A program made the position numbers and the translations under genes. The notes beneath the pieces were generated by a model. That model saw only the letters and a program-made list of their open reading frames with translations. It did not search any database and had not been told where the DNA came from. 64,000 nt of DNA from NCBI GenBank assembly GCA_029260765.1, contig JAJDCP010000174.1, positions 1 to 64,000 of the forward strand. The letters run 5' to 3'. This document shows, piece after piece, positions 37,241 through 45,007 of this stretch. The DNA is from Planctomycetota bacterium (GTDB lineage Bacteria > Planctomycetota > J058 > JAJDCP01). Position 1 is the stretch's first letter. The number at the start of each line of letters is the position of its first letter.

Positions 37241-38606
37241 GATCCAGGCCAGGCTCGAGGCGATCGGCACGGACACCGGCGCGGTCAGCATCACGGTGCC
37301 CGACGACGGTCCTCCTGTGGTCGAAGGCGCGGCCGAAGCGGCCGAGCAGCAGCCGCCCGCCGAGGGGCTCTCCGAGGTCCACTCGCTGGCCACCTTCAAG
37401 ACCTGGTTCAAGAAGCGCACCGGTCAGGACTGGGACGGCTTCGTCGGCAGCGTGCGCGGTGCGCGGGACGCCATCGACAGCGCGCAGGTGAAGCCGCCTT
37501 CGGCCGATGCGCTCAAGCAGAGCATCCAGGGTGCGCTGGCGACGCTGGGGGACGACGAAGAGAAGCTGGACGCGGTCAACAGTCTGCTCGGCGAGGTGGA
37601 GAACTTCGACCAGGCCGCAGGCCTGGCGCGTGATGGCGTCGATGCGCTGCGGCGCAAGACGCTGCCCCTGATCGACGATGTCGACGGCTTTGTCGACTCG
37701 GTCGAGGCCCTGGGAGCCGACAATTGGCCGGCCGACAAGGTCGCCGAGCTGCAGAAGAAGAACTTCGTCGGGCTGGTCAAGAACCTCGAGACCCTGAATA
37801 GAGAACAACTTCCTGAGTTGGCGGAGGCCGCCTCAGAAGCCCAGAACGAGCTCGAGCAGGCCTTCGAGAGCCTGAAGGCGCGCTACGGCGACGTCGCGAA
37901 CCTGCTGCCGGATGATGTGCGTGAGAAGGCCGAGGAGTACATAGAGCGGGGCGGAGAGACGGTCGACGAGGCCCGTAAGGTGCTGGGAGCCCTGAGCCGC
38001 GTCGCGGCGAATTCTGAGCTGGTGGTCGCGGCATTCCAGGCCCATCCGGCGTTGGGCGTGGCGGTGGCTCTGCTGCTCTTTGCCCTGGAATACCTCGGAG
38101 GCGGCGGTGACGGAGAAGGAGAGGGCACCGAGAGCACGGGCGAAGAGGTGGGTGCAGGCGGCAACGAAGGCAATCAGGCCGCCGAGCAGCCGAACCCGCC
38201 GACCGACGATGGCAACACGGCGGGTCTGCCGGCCGGTCAGGGGCTGGAGCGTCCGGAGTCGTCCGAAGAGGCGATGGTCGGCGGTAGCTGGTCCGGATCT
38301 CCTTGGTTTGTGACCTGGTTGCAGGGCGACATCTTCGGGCTGGAGATCACGGCCGAAGGCAGCCTGAGCTCGCAGCGCGTGCAGCTGCGTCGGGAAGCGG
38401 GCAACACTTCGTTGGAGACCATCTTTGAGCGTCTGCGGGCTGCCCGCACGGGTACGATTCCCCAGGTCAAGGTGTTGCAGATCCAGCTCACCGACGGGGC
38501 TTTCCCGATCACAGTGACGTTCCAGGGGCTGAACAGTGACGACAGTCCGCTGGCTGTCGTTTGGAGCGCGACGGACGCGTTCGAAGTGCAGGGGACGGTG
38601 CACTGA
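37071..38606 (+). CDS. Lipoprotein A of the MotA/TolQ cluster
   Basis: A 511-residue protein. Start TTG 37071 is chosen because AAGGAGG lies six bases upstream and the lipobox LVLPGC then falls near residue 30; longer ATG starts are in frame. The order is: lipobox, charged coiled coil, helical domain with ALGADNWPADKVAELQKKNF, a hydrophobic stretch VAVALLLFALEYL, a Gly/Glu-rich linker, and a C-terminal domain (SPWFVTWLQGDIFGLEITAE ... FPITVTFQGLN). The same order recurs in the next gene. The family is not recognised. Likely an outer- or inner-membrane-anchored periplasmic component. Confidence 0.7.
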   Translation: MEALKLLRRALFLRQILITSLCCALVLPGCGDSEPTTDNGTGSWEQRQERKKQRLAEIQARLEAIGTDTGAVSITVPDDGPPVVEGAAEAAEQQPPAEGLSEVHSLATFKTWFKKRTGQDWDGFVGSVRGARDAIDSAQVKPPSADALKQSIQGALATLGDDEEKLDAVNSLLGEVENFDQAAGLARDGVDALRRKTLPLIDDVDGFVDSVEALGADNWPADKVAELQKKNFVGLVKNLETLNREQLPELAEAASEAQNELEQAFESLKARYGDVANLLPDDVREKAEEYIERGGETVDEARKVLGALSRVAANSELVVAAFQAHPALGVAVALLLFALEYLGGGGDGEGEGTESTGEEVGAGGNEGNQAAEQPNPPTDDGNTAGLPAGQGLERPESSEEAMVGGSWSGSPWFVTWLQGDIFGLEITAEGSLSSQRVQLRREAGNTSLETIFERLRAARTGTIPQVKVLQIQLTDGAFPITVTFQGLNSDDSPLAVVWSATDAFEVQGTVH

Positions 38607-38608
38607 GT

Positions 38609-40174
38609 ATGCTCACCTGGCTGCGTCGGTCCCTGCACTTGCGAAGAGTGCTGGTCGCTCTGCTCTGCTGCGGATGTGCGGCGGGCTGCGGCTGGGGGTC
38701 TTCCGATCCGGATCCTGAGCCGGGCAGCGAGCCGGCGCGCGCAGATCGTATGCGGGCTCTGGCAGAGCACTACCGTGCCCAGCTGGAGAAGTATGCGGCG
38801 GAGGGGCCGCCGCGGGTCGTGCTGGCCGCCGGGGATGCCCGTGAAGCGATGTTGGGTGCCAAGCTCGACAGCCTGGCTGTGGCCGCACGCAATCAGCCCG
38901 CCGATACAGTTCTGGCGCGTGTGCGTTCTCTGGCGCAGTTCCGGATCTGGTTTGAGGAGAAGACGGGCAAGTCCTGGGACGAAGTGGCTGCCAGCTACCG
39001 CGATGGGGCGGCCCAACTGGCCGCGGCAGCCCCCGCCGCGCCAGACGCAAGCCCGCTGCGTCAGGCCCTCGACCGGATGCTCGCGCGCAGCCCGCCGCCC
39101 GAGCGGGAGACTGCCGCACGCAGCCTGTTGGCCAGCGTCGACGGCTTCGACCTGTCGGTCCATGCCTACCTCAGAATGCTGTTCGATCTGCGGGAGCGCA
39201 TCCAGCGGGCCTTCGCGCCCGTCGCCGCGCTGGTGCGGCGGGTCGAAGCGCTGGGTCCCGACAACTGGCCGGCCGGGGCAGCGCTCGAGCTGCAGCAGCG
39301 CGACTTTGTCGAGGTCTGTGCGGCGCTCGAGGCGATGCATCAGAGCGGCATCAACGAGCTGACCACCACCGTGCAGGCGGCCCACGCAGAGCTCGAGCTG
39401 CAGCACGTCGCGTTGAAGGAGCAGGTGGATGCCCTTCGGGAGCTGCTGGACGACGAGGTGGTGGCCGAGGCGGATGGCTATGTCGAGCAGGGTCAGAGAA
39501 CCATCGACGAGTCCCAAGACCTGCTCGAGAAGATCGCAAAGGTCTCGGAGAGCGTCGGCTGGTTGGCGCTGGCCTTTGCAATCAACCCTTTGCTCGGAGT
39601 CGCGGCCCTGATCGCGCTGTTGGTCTTCGGGGATCTCGGAGGAGACGGAGACGGAGACGGCGAAGGAGAGGGAGAGGGCGGCGCAGCGGGCACCGGTCCC
39701 GAGCAGTCCGGGCAGGATGCAAGGGGAAGCGGCGAGCCGGCGAGCGGCCCGCCTGCCGATGGGCAGCTCGCAGGCCTGCCCGCGGGCAGCAGCCTGCCGA
39801 AAGCGCCCGAGGGCAGCCAGGCCGGCGGCGTGGGCTCGGCCCGTCCCAGTCCAGACGGGCCGTGGTTCACCACCTGGCTGGAGCAGGAAGAGTTCGGCAT
39901 CTCCGTCAGTAGCCGCGGCATCCTGGCGGGTTTCCAGCTGGTGTTGGCGCCCGATGGAGGCGACGGGGACAACAATCTGCGCTGGGTGTTGAGCCGCTTC
40001 CACGAAGCCAGCCGCGGGGCGATCCCCCAGATCCTGATCGAGAGTCTCCAGCTGACCGATGAGATCTGGCCCGTGACCGTGACTTTTTCGGGCATCAACC
40101 GGGGCGGACAGCTCCTCAGCATCACTTGGAAGACTCGGGAAAGCTACGAGCTCGGCCAGCTGGTTCGGGACTAA
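38609..40174 (+). CDS. Lipoprotein B of the MotA/TolQ cluster, paralogue of A
   Basis: A 521-residue paralogue of the preceding protein, starting at ATG 38609 two bases after its stop. It has a lipobox-like CGCAAGC near residue 25. Shared landmarks are ALGPDNWPAGAALELQQRDF, a hydrophobic LLGVAALIALLVFG, an Asp/Gly/Glu repeat linker (GDGDGDGEGEGEGG) and a C-terminal domain GPWFTTWLEQEEFGISVSSR ... WPVTVTFSGIN. The tandem pair suggests a heteromeric or duplicated scaffold. Function unknown. Confidence 0.7.
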   Translation: MLTWLRRSLHLRRVLVALLCCGCAAGCGWGSSDPDPEPGSEPARADRMRALAEHYRAQLEKYAAEGPPRVVLAAGDAREAMLGAKLDSLAVAARNQPADTVLARVRSLAQFRIWFEEKTGKSWDEVAASYRDGAAQLAAAAPAAPDASPLRQALDRMLARSPPPERETAARSLLASVDGFDLSVHAYLRMLFDLRERIQRAFAPVAALVRRVEALGPDNWPAGAALELQQRDFVEVCAALEAMHQSGINELTTTVQAAHAELELQHVALKEQVDALRELLDDEVVAEADGYVEQGQRTIDESQDLLEKIAKVSESVGWLALAFAINPLLGVAALIALLVFGDLGGDGDGDGEGEGEGGAAGTGPEQSGQDARGSGEPASGPPADGQLAGLPAGSSLPKAPEGSQAGGVGSARPSPDGPWFTTWLEQEEFGISVSSRGILAGFQLVLAPDGGDGDNNLRWVLSRFHEASRGAIPQILIESLQLTDEIWPVTVTFSGINRGGQLLSITWKTRESYELGQLVRD

Positions 40175-40335
40175 GGGTTCGCGCAAGAAATAGCTTCAGC
40201 ACCGAGGGCTCGGATGGGGCAGCAATGCTGTTGCCTGGTGAGCGAAGCATACCGGTGTTATTCTGAGCGAGGCAGGTGACAGAATTGCGCGTCAAGCGAG
40301 TCCGAATGCGAAGCTATTTCTTGCGCGGGCCCTAA
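40173..40335. repeat. 163-bp element with 24-bp terminal inverted repeats
   Basis: The left end AGGG(TT)CGCGCAAGAAATAG continues to GCTTC (to 40197). It is inverted at 40310-40334 with only TT/CC differing. The centre has no gene. It lies exactly between lipoprotein B and the next gene and ends three bases before ATG 40338. It may be a small mobile element (MITE-like) or a strong intra-operon hairpin. Confidence 0.85.
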
Positions 40336-40337
40336 GC

Positions 40338-41393
40338 ATGGGACGCCGAACTCCAGTCGACTTCACCACCTCCTTTCTCGACTTGTGTTGCTGTGCGTTG
40401 GGCGCTGTGATCCTGCTGATGGTGTTGCTGGTGCCGATTCCGCATCCTCGGGGTGCTGAGGCCGAGCCGGTCGTGCGGCCTCTCGACCTGTCCCTGCGGC
40501 TGCCCTGTGCCTGGCCGCTCGGCACGCCTGCCGACAGGCCATTGGAGTTGACCGATGCGGGCGTGTTCCGCCCGATGCTCGGGGTGGCCACGATCGATCA
40601 TCTCGAGCTCAGATTGGCAGAGCGGGTGTTGTTCGCCGGCCCGCTCGTGATCGATGGTCCGCCACAGGAAGTCGACAGCGAGCTCGGCCCTCTACGCATC
40701 GAGCTGTTGCGTGAGCCTTTGGAGCTGGGCTCGGCGCCGTTCCTCGAGTCTCTACAGCTCTCGCAGTTGGCGGTCGAGCTGGCCCTGGCAACCTCCACCG
40801 AAGAAGAGGTCTTTCTGCAGCCGTTTGCTCTTGAGCTGACAGTTGAGCTGTCCGCGCCGCAGCAACCGGTGCTGCGCGACGCAGAGCAACTCTGGCAGCG
40901 CTTTCTGGCCCTGCCACAGGCGCGGCAGAGCCGGCCCGAGCTGCAAGAGGCGGTCTTTCCTCAGCTGCGCCTCGGCTTCTTTCCCGACCTCGATACCCAG
41001 CTCAGCCTGCGCAGCCACCCGATGAGCCACTGGGACACCGTGGCCCGCACGGACTTCTGGGTGCTGGCTTTTGGCGTCGTGGCGCGCCCTGGACTGCCCG
41101 AAGAGTTCTTGCAGCCTTTGCCGTCTGCCGAGCAACGGGTCGGCTGGGCGCAGCCCTACCAGAGCTGGGCGCCCGACGCGGACAGTGACCCCGAGTCGGC
41201 CATCTTCGAGGCCTGGGTGCAAGAACGCCCGGTCGGACGTGAGGCCTCGGCATTGCGCTGGGTACGGCCCCGCTTTGCGCTGGGCTTCCGCTTTCAGCTG
41301 GCGCCGCGGCCGGGGAGTGGTGAAGATGGCAGCCTGCCTGCCCTCGAGCTGCGTGCGGCCGAAGGTGGCTGGCTGCCGCGGGACTGGGAGTAG
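40338..41393 (+). CDS. Single-pass MotB/ExbD-like protein 1
   Basis: A 351-residue protein with one N-terminal transmembrane helix TSFLDLCCCALGAVILLMVL. The helix carries Asp15 near its start, in the position of the ion-binding Asp of MotB/ExbD/TolR. The remaining 300 residues are outside, rich in beta strand and acidic residues, and unlike the OmpA-type domain of MotB. It shares S-F-L-D15-L-x-x-x-A-L-G with the next protein. It has no visible ribosome-binding site because the inverted-repeat element ends three bases upstream. Assigned by context and motif only. Confidence 0.65.
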   Translation: MGRRTPVDFTTSFLDLCCCALGAVILLMVLLVPIPHPRGAEAEPVVRPLDLSLRLPCAWPLGTPADRPLELTDAGVFRPMLGVATIDHLELRLAERVLFAGPLVIDGPPQEVDSELGPLRIELLREPLELGSAPFLESLQLSQLAVELALATSTEEEVFLQPFALELTVELSAPQQPVLRDAEQLWQRFLALPQARQSRPELQEAVFPQLRLGFFPDLDTQLSLRSHPMSHWDTVARTDFWVLAFGVVARPGLPEEFLQPLPSAEQRVGWAQPYQSWAPDADSDPESAIFEAWVQERPVGREASALRWVRPRFALGFRFQLAPRPGSGEDGSLPALELRAAEGGWLPRDWE

Positions 41394-41398
41394 ATCGC

Positions 41399-41932
41399 AT
41401 GGCACAGCGTGAGCCTCCCAACATGATGATGTCCTTCCTCGACCTGCTGTTGTCAGCGCTGGGGGGCGTGGCGCTGCTGATGATGTTGTTCGCCGCCATC
41501 CAGACCCAGAACGCCCAGGCGGCACGCAGGCTGACCAGCCAGATCGTGTCGGTCGAGTTGCTGGCCAGCGCGAGCAGTCCGCTCGATCGGCTGGTGCTCG
41601 GTGAGGAGATCGGCCTGCTGGTGTCGACCGAAGAGGGCTTCCGCAGCGTGCAGCCCGAGACCGCCGCGACACCTCCCAGCAAGCTGATCGTGCGCTGGGA
41701 AGACCCGCGCAGGCGGCGCTACCGGTTCGTGGTGCAGAGTGACCCCGACGTTGTGCCGATGCTGACCCTGTGGTTGCGTCAGCATCATGCAGAGAGGGTC
41801 GATCCTTTCCTGGCGGCGTTGCGCGAAGGCGTCTCTCTGCAGGTCGGCTGGACGGGTATGGACGGCGAGCCGCGGCGGGTGGAGCTACATGCGGCGGGCG
41901 GCTACCTGGCCCGTGTGGAGATGGCACGATGA
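41399..41932 (+). CDS. Single-pass MotB/ExbD-like protein 2
   Basis: A 177-residue protein with N-terminal helix MSFLDLLLSALGGVALLMML, again with Asp at residue 15, and a small outer domain (about 40-177). Size fits ExbD/TolR better than its neighbour. It starts five bases after the previous stop, and its own stop overlaps the next ATG. The helix with a single buried Asp and the linked MotA/TolQ gene suggest it carries ions through the channel. No database family was recognised by eye. Confidence 0.65.
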   Translation: MAQREPPNMMMSFLDLLLSALGGVALLMMLFAAIQTQNAQAARRLTSQIVSVELLASASSPLDRLVLGEEIGLLVSTEEGFRSVQPETAATPPSKLIVRWEDPRRRRYRFVVQSDPDVVPMLTLWLRQHHAERVDPFLAALREGVSLQVGWTGMDGEPRRVELHAAGGYLARVEMAR

Positions 41933-42765
41933 GGGCGACAGCTGTCTGGCTGCTGAGTCTGGCCGGCCTGTTGGCCGCCCAGGAGCCCTTCATGCTCGGA
42001 GGCGGGCCGTTCCCCGAGGGCTTTGAGATGCGCTGGACCGTCGACCGCGGCAAGGCCGAGCTGTTCTTCGCAGGCAGGGCCGTCGTGCCCCTGGGCTGCA
42101 CGCTGGCCTGGCTCGATGGCCACGCGCGCCTGGGGGGAGTCGATGCCAAGGCCCGCCGGGTGTACTCCGACGGTGAGAACCTGGCGCTGCGCGAGCTGTA
42201 CGACGGCTTCGCGGGCTTCAGCACCGTCGAGGGTTGTGACCGCTGGTTGTTGTGCGGCCTGGGCAGACCCGCTGCTCCCCGCTTGTTGCTGCTGGTCGCC
42301 AACAGCCGCAGCGGTGAGGGCTGGTTGCGGGTGGGGGTCCGCGGCCCCGTGTTGCGTTTCCGCGCCTTGCCTGAGAGCTTCGATGACAAGGCCCTGGTCG
42401 GGTTGGCCGCGCTGCTCGAAGGTCTCGAGGCGTTGCCTCTCGAGAACATCGACTGGCTGCACGTCGGGCCACGGGCGTTGGCAGCGGGCTCTGCGGAGCG
42501 GCTGTGCTTCCTGCTGCAAGCTCCCTGGGATGGGCTGGCGCCGCGCCTGCGCGAGGCCGCTCTGCTGCGGCCAGGGGTCTTCGAGCTCAGCCTGGCCGGC
42601 TGGCAGAGTCTGGCGCGGGCTGCAGATCCAGAGCTGGTCGACCTGCACCAGCCACACGGGCTCGAGCAGCTCTCCGCTTGGCTGAGCTTCGGCTTTGCCG
42701 CGGACGCGGGCTCGGGTTTCAGCCAGCAGGATCCGTTTCTCTTCATGTTGGGGGATGCGCCATGA
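41929..42765 (+). CDS. Secreted hypothetical protein of the MotA/TolQ cluster
   Basis: A 278-residue protein with a signal peptide (RATAVWLLSLAGLLAAQ) and a mature domain of alternating strands and loops. Examples are GFEMRWTVDRGKAELFFAGR and CDRWLLCGLGRPAAPRLLLL. No known family. Both ends overlap neighbours by four bases (ATGA), so it is translated with the anchor protein and the channel protein. It probably acts in the periplasm or outer envelope as part of the same complex. Confidence 0.65.
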   Translation: MRATAVWLLSLAGLLAAQEPFMLGGGPFPEGFEMRWTVDRGKAELFFAGRAVVPLGCTLAWLDGHARLGGVDAKARRVYSDGENLALRELYDGFAGFSTVEGCDRWLLCGLGRPAAPRLLLLVANSRSGEGWLRVGVRGPVLRFRALPESFDDKALVGLAALLEGLEALPLENIDWLHVGPRALAAGSAERLCFLLQAPWDGLAPRLREAALLRPGVFELSLAGWQSLARAADPELVDLHQPHGLEQLSAWLSFGFAADAGSGFSQQDPFLFMLGDAP

Positions 42766-44792
42766 GCGTCGCTGGCTCTGACCCCTCGGCTGCGGAGGCT
42801 GTTCCCCAGGGATCGCCCGCTGGGCGTGCCCGGCTCGCTGCGGCCGCCCAGGCGCTGGTCTGGGGCGTGCGGCAGGCCTGGCAGCTGCCGCGCTGGTTGT
42901 GGCGGGTGGCAGCGCCTCGGCTGCGCAGGGAGGCCAGTGAGGCCGCGCGGGCATCGCTGCGCGGGCTGCTCGTGGTCGTGTTGCTGGGAGCCTTGCTGGC
43001 CTTCGTCAATTTCTGGCTGTGCAACCGTCTGCTCGAGGGCTGGGTGGTCGATGCCTGCAAGGCGCCGCGCCTGGTCTCCGAGAGCCGTGCCCATCGGCCG
43101 CTCGGCCAGCCAGGCCTGGAGATCTGGGTCAACCACAACACCTCGCTGTCGCCGTTGGAGATGTCCGGCTGGCTCGCTGGCCAGCAGGCCGCTTTCGATG
43201 ACGAGCTGGTCGAATATGGGGCGGGCTTTGCGACCCGCAGCTACCGCGTGTTCACTGAGCTGCCGTCGGGGCGCCAGCAAGAGGTGATGCACATCGAAGC
43301 CCGCCCCAGCCGCGGGCTCGATGGCGAGATCCGGCTGGTGCTCGACCTGGCGCTGGTGGTTGCGCAGCCGCGCGCTGGGGGCCGTCCGGAATACGCCCGC
43401 ATCGCTTGGTGGCAGACCGGCGGCCTGGCGAGTTCGAACGCACTGGTGCGGGTGCGCCCCAGTCTGTTGGGCGGCTTGCGCGAGCTGTCCTTTCCGACGG
43501 GCCACAGCTCACTGGTGACCTGGATCAAGGAGAACTGGGAGGCCAGCGCCAAGGCCTTGCGGCCGGAGCTGTACGGCAGCGGCAAACCGTGCCACATCAA
43601 AGCCAAGCTGATCCGCGAGGCGCTGGCGCCGGAGCTGGCGCGTCTGCTGGGAGAAGAGCTCGGCGGCTTGCAGACCGGCGGTCCGCTGGTGCTGGTGCGT
43701 ATCTTCAACGGCTTGATCCAGTTGTTGACCTTCAGTGCCTTTTTTACGGCCCTGCTCTTGATCGCCGCGCGCTATGGCCTGTTCGTGCGCGCTGAGCGGC
43801 GTGAGGCGACCTCAGAGCAGCTGTCGGCGTTGTTCGGTGAAGTGCGTGATGCAGGCTGGGATGCCGAGCGCACCCTTGAACAGGTCCTGAAACTGGCGTT
43901 CGACTTCCAGCAGCGCTGGGGGGTGACGCCCAGCGTGTTGCAGTTCTGCATAGGCTGGCTGACCGGGCGGCGTATGGCGCAAGACGACGGCCAGAGCCTG
44001 CCCTTCGCCGAGAGCTACGGCGAGCTGCTGCGCGAACGCCGCGAGTCGCAGGCCTATTCGATCCGCTACCTGGTCGGGGCAATCCCGGCGTTGGGTTTCA
44101 TCGGTACCGTGCTCGGCATCGGGGCGGCCTTGATGGGGACGGGCTCGGTGCTGTCTGATCAGCTCGCCAAACAACAGAGCGGTGTCTCCAGCGTGGCCCT
44201 GGCTTTGGGCCTGGCTTTCGACACCACCTTCGTGTCGCTGGTGCTTTCGTTGCTGGTGCACTTCGGCAGCAGCTGGTTGAGCGCGCGGGAAGAGGACGTG
44301 CTGCAGGACGCCAAAGAAACGATGTTCAGCCTGTTGTCGCGCAACAACCCGGCAGAGGCCCCGCCAGCCATCGGTGCGCCGAGGGCCGCGTCCCCACCGG
44401 CGCGACCGCGACCGCGACCACGGCTCAAGCTCGTAGAGAGGCTGCATTCCGACCGGCTCAAGCCGCAGCGGCCTGCGCCCGCAGCGCCTCCGGAAGTGCC
44501 TGCCAGCGGGCCCGAGCCCACGGCGCCGGAAGCGGAGCCAGTGCGCGCGGCACCAGCGCCCAGGCGGGTGCGCCCCCGACAGCCTGCTCCGCAGCAGCTG
44601 TCTTCAGACGTGCAGCCCCTGCCAGGGATCTCGCCAGCCGAGGCCGCGGCGCAGCTCGAGCAATGGCAGGCAGAGCTGGAGCAGCGCTTCGCGCGCCTGG
44701 CTCGGGGTCGTCCGCTGTGGCTGGCGGCGGCGCTGGTGCTGAAGAGCAGCCTGCTGGTCGCGGCGCTGTGGCTGTTGGTGCGGATGTTGTAG
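42762..44792 (+). CDS. MotA/TolQ/ExbB-type proton channel protein, extended
   Basis: A 676-residue protein. An N-terminal helix (LLVVVLLGALLAFVNFWL) is followed by a roughly 230-residue outer domain. The channel core then has LLTFSAFFTALLLIAARYGL, the signature IPALGFIGTVLGIGAALMGT and VALALGLAFDTTFVSLVLSL. Next come a Pro/Arg/Ala-rich cytoplasmic linker and a final helix LAAALVLKSSLLVAALWLLV. Classical TolQ/ExbB proteins are about 230 residues, so the outer N-terminal domain and the long tail are additions. The family forms a pentameric ion channel that rotates or moves a dimeric MotB/ExbD partner. It is the last gene of the cluster, with a hairpin repeat beyond. Confidence 0.85.
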   Translation: MSVAGSDPSAAEAVPQGSPAGRARLAAAAQALVWGVRQAWQLPRWLWRVAAPRLRREASEAARASLRGLLVVVLLGALLAFVNFWLCNRLLEGWVVDACKAPRLVSESRAHRPLGQPGLEIWVNHNTSLSPLEMSGWLAGQQAAFDDELVEYGAGFATRSYRVFTELPSGRQQEVMHIEARPSRGLDGEIRLVLDLALVVAQPRAGGRPEYARIAWWQTGGLASSNALVRVRPSLLGGLRELSFPTGHSSLVTWIKENWEASAKALRPELYGSGKPCHIKAKLIREALAPELARLLGEELGGLQTGGPLVLVRIFNGLIQLLTFSAFFTALLLIAARYGLFVRAERREATSEQLSALFGEVRDAGWDAERTLEQVLKLAFDFQQRWGVTPSVLQFCIGWLTGRRMAQDDGQSLPFAESYGELLRERRESQAYSIRYLVGAIPALGFIGTVLGIGAALMGTGSVLSDQLAKQQSGVSSVALALGLAFDTTFVSLVLSLLVHFGSSWLSAREEDVLQDAKETMFSLLSRNNPAEAPPAIGAPRAASPPARPRPRPRLKLVERLHSDRLKPQRPAPAAPPEVPASGPEPTAPEAEPVRAAPAPRRVRPRQPAPQQLSSDVQPLPGISPAEAAAQLEQWQAELEQRFARLARGRPLWLAAALVLKSSLLVAALWLLVRML

Positions 44793-44888
44793 GCTGGGCT
44801 TGGGGAGCCGCCTTCGCACATCCTGATCGGGTATTTCGTCGCTCATAGCAGCCTGCGGCGTAATTCGAAGAAGGGCTTTTTGGGCCCT

Positions 44889-44947
44889 TGTAGGGTGCGG
44901 GGTTTATCCCCGCCCGTTCGCTCGGGCGGGGATAAACCCCGCCCCTA
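44889..44947. repeat. GTAGGGGCGGGG hairpin repeat, copy 2
   Basis: GTAGGGTGCGGGGTTTATCC pairs with GGATAAACCCCGCCCCTAC around the loop GTTCGCTC. It lies between convergent genes and is a plausible two-way terminator. Confidence 0.85.
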
Positions 44948-45007
44948 CCTCGGAAAAATCAGTATCTTTGCCGCAGACTGCATAGACCGACGCTAGAGGG
45001 CTGATTC

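Noticed and set aside
38237..40186. A 649-residue antisense frame across the lipoprotein genes
   Set aside because: Shadow of high-GC coding sequence; the plus-strand paralogues have lipoboxes and mutual similarity.
40752..43505. A 917-residue open frame antisense to the MotA/TolQ cluster
   Set aside because: Arg/Pro/Ser-rich with no domain; four coupled genes with signal, anchor and channel features occupy the plus strand.
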